64,000 nt of DNA, taken from Selaginella moellendorffii. Its lineage: Eukaryota > Streptophyta > Lycopodiopsida > Selaginellales > Selaginellaceae. Position numbers and translations under genes: made by a program. Location: contig NW_003314278.1 of NCBI RefSeq assembly GCF_000143415.4, forward strand, positions 1,627,543-1,691,542, read 5' to 3'. Within the stretch, counting starts at the first letter, position 1. Every line of letters starts with the position of its first letter. Under the pieces are notes generated by a model that was given only the letters and a program-made list of their open reading frames with translations, was not told the origin of the DNA and made no database searches. Shown piece after piece: positions 30,641-40,351 of this stretch.

Positions 30641-32329
30641 ATGGCGAGCGCAATGGCGTTTGGCTGGCCATACCAATGGCAGTCCGGAGGAGGAGGAGGG
30701 GTGGATGTAGTCGTCTCTTCGCAGCAACATTCTCGCAGGCTCAGGATTTTCTCTCCGGCATTTAGAAAAGGAGCCGAATTGCTGGTCACCGAGGACCAGA
30801 TTTCGCTGGAGAACACGTTTGTAGCACTGGAATCGTCACTGGAAGGCCTGGAAGTGCCTAGGCTCGGGGAAGCTCCCGTGGAGGCCGAGATAGCTTCCAC
30901 GAGCTCAAATGGTTCCACTCAGGTGATCGAAGAAAAAACTCCCGAAAGAAGAAAGAAGGAGTGGACTGGTCCGATCAGACCTCGCAAACATCCTCCACTT
31001 CCGCCATGGACGGAAGCACAGTGCCGAGAGAAGCAAACGGAGATTCTAAACGAGCTCCTCGCCAACGATCAGCTAGAGGGAGGCGGGCTTCCAGTGGCGA
31101 CCATCCTCGATGGATGGCTGGGAAAAGTTTCCAGAGTGGACCTCGCCAACGTTATCAAGGATCTGGACGCTCAAGGCAAGCACGCACTGCTGCTCGAGGT
31201 GTTCTACTGGATGCAAAGATGCAAAGGAAGGCTGGTTCCAAAGGCACACCTTTGCAACATGGTGCTGGGCATTTTGAGCCGGGCTAGATTGATAGAGGAC
31301 GCCGAGGAGCTCTTCCAGTGGATCAAGCTCCAGGACTGGGATAAGCTACGTCCATACAATGCGATGATAGCAGCATACTACCAGGCAAAGAGGCCCAAGG
31401 ACGCCTGGGATGTTTACTACCAAATGCTCGCGGAAGGCATCGATCCAGACGACGTTACTTACGACATTCTTGTAAGTGGGAGTGGAAAGAATGGCTATCC
31501 GATCGACAGGCTCTTCTTGGAGATCAAGTCTAGAGGGGTGGCGCTCACGTTACGATCATACAACGTCGTGATCTGCGCGTTCACGAAGGAAGGAAGCATT
31601 GACAAGGTGGAGGAAGTGATCCGCGAGATGATACGGCAAGAGCTCCGGCCGGATTTGTTCTCGTTCAACGCCTTGATCGCCGCATACGCCATGTCCAGGA
31701 AGCCGGAGAGGGGACTACAGGTTTTCAGCAACATGAAAGCCGCGGGTGTTCTTCCGGACATCGTGACTTACACCACGCTGATACAGATGTTTAGCCGGAG
31801 CGCCATGCACAAGGAAGCGATCGAAATGTTCGAGGAGATGGTGGTGAACAAGTGCCAGCCGGATTTCTTCGTCTACAGCCTGCTCGTCAGTGTCTACGGC
31901 AAAGCTGGTCTTGTGGCGGACGCTCTCCTGATATTCCACAGGCTTCAGCTGGAAGGACACAGGCCGAATATCGTCACCTACACGTCCCTAATCTCCGCGC
32001 ATCTCCACAAAGGCTTGCTCGAGGAGTCACGCAAGCACTTCTCACAGATGGAAGCGTATGGATGCCGAGCCGACGTCCATCTTCTAAACACAATGATTGA
32101 CGCGTATGCCAAGGCCGGGATGGTGAACGATGCTGCTAACTTGCTGCACAGACTCACGGCTCAGGGAGTCTGTCCGAACAGAGCCTCGTATGCCATTATC
32201 GTGGAGGGATTTCTTCATGCCGGACATGTGGATGAGGCTCTTGCGGCATACGCATCGATGTCCGAGGCCGGTTTCAAGGATGAGAAGATGAGCTCCAGGA
32301 TCTCCAGAAGAAGCAGTCCGAGGAGATGA
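30641..32329 (+). CDS. P-class PPR protein, probably plastid (562 aa)
   Basis: Intron-less up to the stop. The N-terminus (MASAMAFGWPYQWQSGG and a Ser/Arg-rich stretch) suits a transit peptide. The body has about ten 35-residue P-type repeats: GIDPDDVTYDILVSGSGKNG, ELRPDLFSFNALIAAYAMSR, GVLPDIVTYTTLIQMFSRSA, GHRPNIVTYTSLISAHLHKG and CPNRASYAIIVEGFLHAGHV. P-class proteins stabilise, splice or activate translation of organelle RNAs. It is the only PPR gene here with canonical 35-aa 'P' motifs. At the 3' end another frame (from 32290) is open for 19 codons (ELQDLQKKQSEEMISFLTQ) up to a GT donor at 32347, so the annotated stop may reflect a one-base frameshift. Head to head with the HSP20 gene, 323 bp apart. 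Confidence 0.85.
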   Translation: MASAMAFGWPYQWQSGGGGGVDVVVSSQQHSRRLRIFSPAFRKGAELLVTEDQISLENTFVALESSLEGLEVPRLGEAPVEAEIASTSSNGSTQVIEEKTPERRKKEWTGPIRPRKHPPLPPWTEAQCREKQTEILNELLANDQLEGGGLPVATILDGWLGKVSRVDLANVIKDLDAQGKHALLLEVFYWMQRCKGRLVPKAHLCNMVLGILSRARLIEDAEELFQWIKLQDWDKLRPYNAMIAAYYQAKRPKDAWDVYYQMLAEGIDPDDVTYDILVSGSGKNGYPIDRLFLEIKSRGVALTLRSYNVVICAFTKEGSIDKVEEVIREMIRQELRPDLFSFNALIAAYAMSRKPERGLQVFSNMKAAGVLPDIVTYTTLIQMFSRSAMHKEAIEMFEEMVVNKCQPDFFVYSLLVSVYGKAGLVADALLIFHRLQLEGHRPNIVTYTSLISAHLHKGLLEESRKHFSQMEAYGCRADVHLLNTMIDAYAKAGMVNDAANLLHRLTAQGVCPNRASYAIIVEGFLHAGHVDEALAAYASMSEAGFKDEKMSSRISRRSSPRR

Positions 32330-33252
32330 TATCATTTTTGACACAGGTACGAGCTTTTCTTTCTTTTTCTCTCATTTCTGGCGAGCATTTGCTCTAGGAT
32401 AACTCTCGACTCAAGAGCCCTGCGAGTTTGTCTAGCTTGTTGGTACCACCAAAGCTTACCGGTAGACCGAATTTTGTTTGTTCATCGGAGACAAGAGTAC
32501 TAACGCTAACACTTTCAGGTCGATCGTCTGGGATTTACTCCCTGCTAAGGATATGGTCCAGTGACATTGCCGGATTGTCGAGCCTATGGTGTCGTTTAAA
32601 AGCCGCTGGACGCATCGAAAGACTCTCCAGGTACTCGGAGGCTCTTTTCTTTTTTTCCTCCTTGTTAGGCACAGCGTTCTTTTCCTTTTGGAAAAAGATC
32701 TAACCTTTGCTACTACTGATTTTGGCTTGCCAGAAGCTCCAGAAACATCATTCTTTGAGAGCTCGTGCTTGTCAACCATGTAACGATCAAACTTTTACAT
32801 TTTCTTTGCAAGAATCGATTCAACGAGCGCTGTAGCCGGAGTTGTTTTCATTCCAGAGAAAGCACTCGATCGTTATCAATCATCCAGAGCCCAGATTAGC
32901 AACGAAACAGCGGCCAAACTATATATTATTTCCTGCCTGCTCTTTCGTCCACTCAGGCCCAATCCATCCACGTCTGGAACACTCTCGAATTTCAAACCTC
33001 ACGTAAAGAAGCATAGAAAGATGGAAGTATTGTCATCAAATATATGATTCTTAATGCTCGAGAAACCCGTCATCTTGCACAGGGGTGGTGGTAATTGCTT
33101 GCATCCCGGGAGAGAAGAAACAAAAACATTATCTTAGAGAGGTGGAGGGGAGGAGGGAGAGATTCATGTGTGTGGGCACAAAGACGACGTCGATCGATCC
33201 ATTAAGCTTGCTCGGCTCGCGCGCTGGAGCTGGAGCTGGAGCTTCTAGAGCT
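32330..33252. other. Intergenic / 3' flank of the P-class PPR
   Basis: It holds several GT..AG stretches of 45-60 bp (for example 32347-32399), which may be introns in the 3' UTR or in a further coding exon of the PPR gene. No frame with recognisable family features was found. From about 33085 the sequence is the 3' flank of the convergent RbcS gene. Confidence 0.4.
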
Positions 33253-33992
33253 CTAGGTTGGCTTGAAGACGATGAATCCCGCGCATTGCACTTGCCTGAC
33301 CCGGTCGAATCCCAGCACTCGAATGAAGCTAGTGGGGAAGTCCTTCTTGCACTCCTCGATCTCCCTCAACACCTGGGCGGAATCTTGGCAGCCAAACATG
33401 GGGAGCTTGTACATGGTCCAGTAGCGGCCATCGTAGCATCCCGGGCTCTTGTGGCATTCGCGGTACACGTATCCTTTCTGCAAAGAGAAAGAGAGACAGA
33501 GATTCGACCGAATCCTCGCGATTTCAGTGCTTGTTCTCGCCAAAAACCAATGGAGTTTGATGGCGAGAGGAGCTTACGTCGGAGAATTCCAGGCAGGGGA
33601 ACCATCCCTTCTTCAACATGTAGTCGATCTCCTTGGCGATCTGGTCGGGCGAGAGATCCGGGAGGTACGACAGCGTCTCAAACCTGGGATTGTTGTAAGG
33701 CGTCCATGTCTGGGGAGGGGGTCAAGGAGGAGGAGATCAGTTCTCTCTCTTGCTTGGGAATGTGGAGCTCCAAGCTTGGAGCGATTGATCGCGCGCGAGA
33801 GAGGCTACTCACCAGCATGCAGCTCACACGGCTCCCATTGGCGACGGTCTTCTGGCTCCATTGGAGTCCTCCCTTGTTGGCAGTGAGAGCCGTGGTGGCC
33901 TTGAGACCTGTGAATCCGGGGACCTTGGGAGCCATCGGGGTGGAGAGCGCGGCCATTGGGATCACAGCGGACGATGCAGCCCCCGCCACCAT
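33253..33992 (-). CDS. RBCS: RuBisCO small subunit precursor (178 aa)
   Basis: Three exons, 33813-33992, 33578-33709 and 33253-33477, each join in phase 0. The first 57 residues form a plastid transit peptide ([20 protein letters not shown], and SRVSC before the cut). The mature protein starts [20 protein letters not shown] and contains the SSU hallmarks [40 protein letters not shown] and YKLPMFGC, plus the [20 protein letters not shown] end. It assembles with eight RbcL subunits in the stroma for CO2 fixation. Two introns at these places are common in land-plant RBCS. A G-box and an I-box lie upstream (see separate entries). Confidence 0.97.
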
Positions 33993-34074
33993 GGTGGATT
34001 AGAGGATTGGGAGCTCGAGATAGGGAGGGGGAGAGAGCAAAGCCAAGAGCAATGTAGGGCTCTTGGGAGATGGG

Positions 34075-34086
34075 TATAGATAAATA
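34075..34086 (-). promoter_or_regulatory. TATA region of RBCS
   Basis: On the minus strand the stretch reads TATTTATCTATA, 83 bp upstream of the RBCS start codon. It is the best core-promoter candidate in this gap. Confidence 0.5.
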
Positions 34087-34190
34087 CTTCGAGAGAGGGA
34101 TGCCACGAACCACACACGGGAATCCTCTCCAGGGCCAGATAGAAAGTGGAGGGAGAGGAGAGAAGGCTGGCGCGCCCACCGCAAGAGGAC

Positions 34191-34218
34191 GATAAGACGC
34201 GCCAATGAACGCCACGTG
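34191..34218 (-). promoter_or_regulatory. I-box plus G-box pair upstream of RBCS
   Basis: GATAAG (plus strand 34191-34196) and the palindrome GCCACGTGGC (34209-34220 region, core CACGTG at 34213-34218) stand 16 bp apart, with CCAAT at 34203 between them. The pair is about 110-130 bp upstream of the TATA region. In flowering plants a G-box/I-box module in RBCS promoters binds bZIP/bHLH and MYB-type factors and confers light response. Function here is inferred from that precedent. Confidence 0.6.
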
Positions 34219-34558
34219 GCGGGGTGCCTAGGCCGCATATTCAGGATATAGCTGAAGGCTGATCAAGTCCATGAAAGTTGACTAGGGCAGGCGTGGCACG
34301 GGACCTTGATTGACTTGGTCAACAAGGGTCAAGGCAATCATGTTGACTTTGTTTGCACAGCAGGGCTGTTGTGTTGCCGCCCAGCGCACATTATCACCCC
34401 GGATTTAAAATCCTGAAGCTTAAGCCTGCTGGATCTATAGATTGCGGAACAAGGGGAAGAAAGATTGGATTATATCTCTACTGTTCTTTCGTGATCGATT
34501 CAACTCTCTCTACTTCTGTTCTTAATTTACTCCAATTGTGTTCTTTCGTGATCTTCAA

Positions 34559-35110
34559 ATGGAGAGATCGAATTCTCGTCGGGCATTTGCTGCTCCTTTC
34601 ATCGTCTTGGCAGTGGTGGTGATGGTGAGCTCGGCCTCGCAGGAGCCCAAGCGCCCATCGTCCGTGAGCTTCTACATGCACGACACGCTCCAGAACAAGA
34701 CCCATCCATGGACGGACACGGCGGTGGAGGTGGCCGGACCACACCACAACCTCACGGGCCTCGGCTTTGGCAAGATCATCGTCTTCAACGATTCACTCAC
34801 GGATGGGCCGTCGCTGGCGAGCTCCAAGGTCGTGGGAAAGGGTCAGGGCGTCTACATCTACGACCACACTCAGGCCGGGGTGGCGTTCAACGCTCTGCTC
34901 CTCTTCTCGGCGCTCATCGAGACGGGCGAGTACAACGGGACGATCAACTTCATGGGCGCGGACGTAATCTTGGCGCCATCGCGGGATATCAGCGTCGTGG
35001 GCGGGACGGGCGACTTTGAGATGGCTCGCGGCATCGCCACGATCACGACGCACTCGATCGATGGGGACACTTTCATCGTCCTGTTCAAGATCAAGCTCAT
35101 CTACTGGTAA
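34559..35110 (+). CDS. Dirigent-like protein (183 aa)
   Basis: One exon. Residues 1-27 are a signal peptide (AAPFIVLAVVVMVSSAS). The remainder has the dirigent barrel motifs: SFYMHDTLQNKT, GFGKIIVFNDSLTDGPSLAS, VGKGQGVYIYDHTQAGVAFN, FNALLLFSALIETGEYNGT, and SVVGGTGDFEMARGIATITT. Dirigent proteins act in the cell wall and steer stereo-selective coupling of phenoxy radicals in lignan and related synthesis. Which product this one directs cannot be read from sequence. N-glycosylation sites are present (NKT, NLT, NGT). It is divergent from RBCS across a 566-bp gap that carries the RBCS promoter elements. Confidence 0.9.
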   Translation: MERSNSRRAFAAPFIVLAVVVMVSSASQEPKRPSSVSFYMHDTLQNKTHPWTDTAVEVAGPHHNLTGLGFGKIIVFNDSLTDGPSLASSKVVGKGQGVYIYDHTQAGVAFNALLLFSALIETGEYNGTINFMGADVILAPSRDISVVGGTGDFEMARGIATITTHSIDGDTFIVLFKIKLIYW

Positions 35111-35590
35111 GCGATTTGTTTGTACTAATCAAGTTTGGGTGTTTTCTGGTTGTACGAAAGTTACATTCTCAAAACAATTTTTTCTTCCCTCTCGAGAGTT
35201 CTAATAAGGAACGCTAGATTTTTTGACCTTGCGTCTCCACCTACAACATAGATGATGGCGAGCGTGCACGCTCACTCCTTTTCTTAAAAGTCAAGCTTTT
35301 ACGTCAGTGTGAGCGAAGCTCAAATGATAACCCAGTGTGAGCAAAGATCCATGATAGCGCATTCATCCAAGAACGAGCAAACCGGACACTCACTTAAAAT
35401 CCAAGCAAAGCCAAGCGATCACCCATCCATGTCACAGCTACAAATTTTCCACCAAAGTTATTATCAAGTGTTACAACCATAGGAGAGGAAGACCTGTGCT
35501 TTAGCGCCGGCGTGAGGATCTACACGCCAAGCAAACACACGCCTCCATATTAGCCATAGTAATCTTTCAATTCCATGAGCGATCTTCTCC

Positions 35591-36171
35591 TTAGTTCTTG
35601 CCGCAAGTGCACACGCCCGTCTGTGCGCACTTGTCGCAGGTATCGGTACCCACGGTGCGGTTCTTGCCGCAAGTGCAAACCCCGGTTTGAGCGCACTTGT
35701 CGCAAGTGTCCACGCCCTCCACGCGGTTCTTCCCGCAGGTGCAAACCCCGGTTTGGGCGCACTTGTCACAGGTTGCCACTCCAACCGGGGCGGCAAAGTT
35801 CGCACCGCTGCGAGAGCAAATCACCTTTTCAGTGAGGGATGCATGGAGAGATTCGCGAGAGTTTCACCTGAAGTCTCCGGCGGTGCTCAGGAACGCAGCA
35901 TCAGCGATCCTCTTGCCGCATCTGCAAGTCACAGCTCGAGTTAATTCGATCGCCCTTTTAAGAAACTCTGTTTGTGATTGTGACTAGGAGTCCTGGAGTG
36001 GAACAGGAGTAACAAGGATGTGATCCGAGAGAGCGAGAGAAACAAGAGCTAGAAAACAAAAGGTTCCTCTCAATCGAGGAAGAAGTTTGACAAGAATGAG
36101 ACGTCAATCACTTACGAGCAGCTGGCCTTGCAGCCACACTTCGGGCAGCAGTTGCATGATCCGCAAGACAT
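35591..36171 (-). CDS. Metallothionein with three tandem Cys modules (108 aa)
   Basis: Three exons, 36116-36171, 35868-35921 and 35591-35807, join in phase 2. The N-terminal domain MSCGSCNCCPKCGCKASCSC holds eight cysteines in CxxC, CC and CxC pairs. A 25-residue Cys-free linker (RIADAAFLSTAGDF and on) follows. Then come three 22-residue repeats of the form TCDKCAQTGVCTCGKN with a GVD/GTD spacer, each with four cysteines (CxxC-X5-CxC). Total 20 Cys in 108 residues. Such proteins bind Zn, Cu or Cd in the cytosol. The layout (Cys head, spacer, Cys repeats) resembles plant metallothioneins, but three identical modules is unusual. The DNA repeat is 66 bp long and nearly perfect, which points to recent internal duplication. 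Confidence 0.85.
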
Positions 36172-36848
36172 TTTCGATCAATAGGGAGGATTGAACTTCT
36201 TGCGCTTCCAAATCAGACACTATCACTACGAGCTCGGCTATGGCTTCCAGCCTAGAGCCCTCGCTAACAAGTTATAGTCGCGGTCTTGGGGCCACGAGAT
36301 CCCCAGTCCCAAGAGCCAGTCACAATCTGCCACGTATTTTTATTCGTCGGGCTCCACCCGAGGTGATTTTTCTTGTCACAGACTGAAATAATGCATCGAT
36401 TTTTTTCTCGGCTATGGCATTGATCGATCAAAAGGTTACAAACTTTGATAGCTAGCTAGCTTCACTCACTACTGCCACCACCGCCACCATCCTTACAACA
36501 ACAAAAATGACTGTATGATTTTGCTGGCTGGAGTGTAGATGTACTCTTCTTTTTAAAAAGGTACCTGTGCATACGGATGCCAACTTTGAATGATTCGCAG
36601 CAAACGAGAGGAAGAGAAATCAAGGGAAAAAAGAGGAAGAAGCCCCACAAAGAAGGGACGATCTTAAGCGCAAAAACCATAGAACACACACTTGTTCACG
36701 CGAAATTCTCATCTAGGCACGCACCATATCCGATCGAATTGCGTCCTTTTTCCGTCCGGGCTAAAGTCCTGTCAACCACGACAAGATTGACAGCGACACT
36801 GGAGTGTAGCCGCAAGTAGTGCTGATTGCTTTGACTAATCTAGAAGAG
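36172..36848. other. Intergenic, no gene seen
   Basis: 5' flank of the metallothionein and 3' flank of the next PPR gene. A short CCACCACCGCCACCA-type run lies near 36474-36490. No supported frame, no RNA gene and no clear metal-response element were seen. Confidence 0.4.
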
Positions 36849-38636
36849 TCAGCATCCGTTGACCACCACTGACTTGGTCAACGACTGGTTTTGTTCTATG
36901 TACAGATTCGACAGCAGGAAGTATGGAGCCTGGGAGGCCGGATCCAGCAGGAGCGCTTGGGCGGCGGCCGTGGCTCCCTTTCCAACGTCTCCTTGAGTCT
37001 TGGAAGAACCCAGCAGAGTTGTCCAAGCGGACAAATCCGGGACGAATGGCATTGTGTTCATGAGTTCCTCCGCTTGCTCCAAGTGCCCTCCTCGCGCCAA
37101 CACGTCGATCATGCAGTAGTAGTGCTCCGGCAAGGGATTCCCCAGCATTCCAAAGTGGTCTCTGGCTTGATCCACGAAACCCGCGCGGCTGCAAGCAGTG
37201 AGAATCCCCAGAGTTGTCACCGCGTCGGGAGCAAAGCCTTGGAGCTCCATCAGTCTGTAATGATGGATCGCGAGCTCGCCATGGCCTGTGTTGGCGTAAG
37301 CGTGGACCATGGCTGTCCAAGACAAGGAGCTCCAGCTGTGCGGCGCGAGCTCGTCAAAGAGCGCTCGAGCTTCATGAAGATCCCCAGCTCGGGCATACCC
37401 AGCGATCATTACGTTCCAGGACACAACGTTTTGCAGCGGCATCACTTGAAACAAATGTCTTGCTTCCCGCATATTCCCGCTATGGACGTAGGCAGTGACC
37501 ATGCATGTCCACGAAAAGATGTCATGCTGGGGCATCTTTTGAAACGCTACTACTGACTGCTGTAAATTTCCACTTGCGACAAATGCTTGAATCGTCGCGT
37601 TCCATGATAGCGAGTTTCGTCTTGGCATCTTGGTGAAGGTTTCAATCGCCTCCTCTGCAGCGCCAACTTGGGAAAAAGCCGCAATGATAGCGTTCCAGGA
37701 CGTGAGATTTCTCGCTGGCATGGAATCAAACAGAGCTCTCACTTTGAGCAAATCCCCGCCATTAGCATAAGCCGTGACCATGGCGTTCCACACCACGGCG
37801 TCCTTGCCGGGCATGCTCACGAACAGGCTCTCGGCCTCGCGGGGCTGGGCATTGTCACTGTAGACCTGGAGCATGACGGTCCAGGCAACTACATCGCGCT
37901 CAGGAATTCGATCAAAAACACGCCTTGCAGCATCCACTGAAACGCAGCTCGCGTGAACGATGATCATAGCTGTCCATGAGACTGCGTCTGTGTGTGGGAT
38001 CTTTGCAAACATGAGCAGAAATTCTTCTAGCTTGGCGTGATCAGCGTATGCCTGAAGCATCGTGTTCCACGACACGAGATCTTGCCCGGGCATTTCGTCA
38101 AACACGCGCTTGGATTCTGAGAGATGCCCGGTTTGGGCATACACTGTCACCATTGCGTTCCAAGACACCATGTTTGGATTTGGAATCCGATCAAACATTT
38201 CCTTAGATGCATCAATGTCGAGCCTCAAAACGTAAGCGCCCAGCATCATATTCCACGAGACAAGATCCTTGTCTGGCATCAGCTCAAACAGTTTCCGCGC
38301 TTCGTCGATATACCCGTTTTGGGCATAGGCTGATACAATCATCGTCCACGAGAAGACATTGGGATTGCTCAGGCGATCAAACTCCACTCTTGCGTCCTCC
38401 ACACTTCCACATTTTCCATACATCTCGATCACCAGGTTCGCGAGATACAGGTTTCTCTTGTAGATGCTGTCTTGAATCCAGGCGTGCGCTTGCTTCCCAC
38501 GCTCCAAGTTGTGCGAATCTCCGCATGATCGAAGCAACAATGCGTAGAAGGCAACACTGCCCTCGAGAGCTTGCGAGCCCGTCTTCCTTTTCCTGGATTG
38601 CTGTCTAAACGCTCTGCCCAGAAGCTCTCTAAACAT
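36849..38636 (-). CDS. PPR protein (595 aa)
   Basis: Intron-less. It starts MFRELLGRAFRQQSRKRKTG (Arg-rich, possible mitochondrial signal). LLLRSCGDSHNLERGKQAHA and NLVIEMYGKCGSVEDARVEF follow, then about 14 S/SS-type repeats of 31 residues (RIPNPNMVSWNAMVTVYAQT, SMPGKDAVVWNAMVTAYANG and so on) and an L2/S2/E1-like end (GFAPDAVTTLGILTACSRAG, HYYCMIDVLARGGHL, APYFLLSNLYIEQN). No DYW domain. A second ATG directly precedes nothing better, so the ATG at 38636 is used. Likely organelle RNA factor. Confidence 0.85.
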   Translation of the reverse strand: MFRELLGRAFRQQSRKRKTGSQALEGSVAFYALLLRSCGDSHNLERGKQAHAWIQDSIYKRNLYLANLVIEMYGKCGSVEDARVEFDRLSNPNVFSWTMIVSAYAQNGYIDEARKLFELMPDKDLVSWNMMLGAYVLRLDIDASKEMFDRIPNPNMVSWNAMVTVYAQTGHLSESKRVFDEMPGQDLVSWNTMLQAYADHAKLEEFLLMFAKIPHTDAVSWTAMIIVHASCVSVDAARRVFDRIPERDVVAWTVMLQVYSDNAQPREAESLFVSMPGKDAVVWNAMVTAYANGGDLLKVRALFDSMPARNLTSWNAIIAAFSQVGAAEEAIETFTKMPRRNSLSWNATIQAFVASGNLQQSVVAFQKMPQHDIFSWTCMVTAYVHSGNMREARHLFQVMPLQNVVSWNVMIAGYARAGDLHEARALFDELAPHSWSSLSWTAMVHAYANTGHGELAIHHYRLMELQGFAPDAVTTLGILTACSRAGFVDQARDHFGMLGNPLPEHYYCMIDVLARGGHLEQAEELMNTMPFVPDLSAWTTLLGSSKTQGDVGKGATAAAQALLLDPASQAPYFLLSNLYIEQNQSLTKSVVVNGC

Positions 38637-40351
38637 CAATCAAAAAGTAGTAAAAGAACAACATTAGGAGCATTTGACAAATGCAGGGACGTGATCTTTG
38701 GCAAGCAGGCAAGATGAAGTCTCGGCTGGAGGCTTGGAGTATAGGCCCAGGGAGTTGGGGTAGAAATTACACGAATAAGAAGATAGTGCTTTGGGATAAA
38801 ATGAACTCAATTGTAACTCTTCTAATAATTGTCTAAATCAAAATTATCTATATCAGTAATCCTGCTTACTTTTGACATTGACATTGTTAACAAGTAAATG
38901 TTCCTCCAACTGAAGCATGAAGGGCAAGGGACGAAGCCCGAGATTGGATGATGAAGGGCCATGATTGTCACCATATTTGAACCCATTGGTTTTGGGGGGT
39001 TCTATAAGACTTTGTAAACAGTATAGAGTATATGAATGAATGAATGAATATTACTTTGTCTCGAGAGCACTTTAAGCTGAATAGCATTTTACTATTAAAG
39101 TAATGCCTTTCACAGCTTTAGAATACCTGTCACAACTTGCCTCAAAACTATAAAAACCATAAGTAATTTATACATATATAACAACATACTTCATTCAAAG
39201 CCACTACACCAAAAACAAAAATAATAACAAGCTGTAAGAAATTCATTCAATAGAATGGATGATGAAGTTAAATATGATTATTTTGTTAAGAAAATCATAC
39301 AATTTCTAAAATAAATTATGATGCATTGCATGTAGCAATGCTTGGTTTGTTTAATAGTAATGTTATTCTTACTTATTAATCCAATTGATCAAGTAAAGTT
39401 TATAATTATAAGCATGTTTGTAATTTATAAACACGATTAAATTTATTGCATATCAACCACTAGATAATAGAATAAAAAAGAATATACTAGAAAGGGTTTA
39501 AGAAATTTTTAAAGTTATAAACATGTTTATAAATTATAAATAAAAGATTAATCTAAATGAATAACAACCGTTAGATGGTAGAATATCCTAGAATATCCAA
39601 GCATATTCTAGGTATATCCATTACCATCTAGCCTACAGGTTTGCTTAAGCAAACTAAAAATCTAACATTTTATAAATATTAAAAAAAGTTAAAATACAAG
39701 AACAATTTTAATTAATTTAAGATATTTGTTATTGCTTGTTTTATTTAATTGTAGCGTTATTCATGTTTAGTTTTATTTATTAATTCAATTGATCAATCAG
39801 AATATATTATTATAAACATATTTATAATTTATAACGACTAATTTAAAAAAATTATAAATTTTATAAATTATAAACATCTTTATAAACTATATGGTAAAAT
39901 ATCCAAGAATATTCTAGACATTTCAATGATAAGAATCTAGTTTTTTAAAGTTAGAGTTGGTATGTCTACTATGAGATTCATTAAAGTAGCATAGTTTTTA
40001 AAAATTAAAAACTTCTAATAACATCTTGATTGAATTTAATCTGAGGGCTAACAAGACCCTATTATTTATAATTGTAGTTTACGGTTCTCACGGTTTAATG
40101 ACTACATAGTAGTTTAATTATGTTTTCTCGTTATTCTGAAAATAATAGTATATGGTAATTGGTTTATACTTTAATTCAATATCAAAAGCTAAAGAAAAAT
40201 ACGACAAATATTTTTTAAAACTGGGTTGAACTTTATTCATTGACAGATTACAATGAGCTGGATTTAGGTTCTTCAGTCAATACTTAGCTTATTACGAAAT
40301 GGCATGATTTGAGCAAATTGGAGCTCTTAATTCCTGCTTGTATATTTCTCT
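38637..40351. repeat. AT-rich gap with a third copy of the dispersed AT-rich repeat
   Basis: No gene seen. Between about 39300 and 39650 it shares strings with 12080-12940 and 14890-15610: 'gcatgtagcaatgcttg', 'ataaacatgtttataaattat', 'gttagatggtagaatatcct' and 'caagcatattctaggtatatcc'. A (gaat)n run lies near 39030-39050. The last 100 bp are the 5' flank of the receptor kinase gene. Confidence 0.45.
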
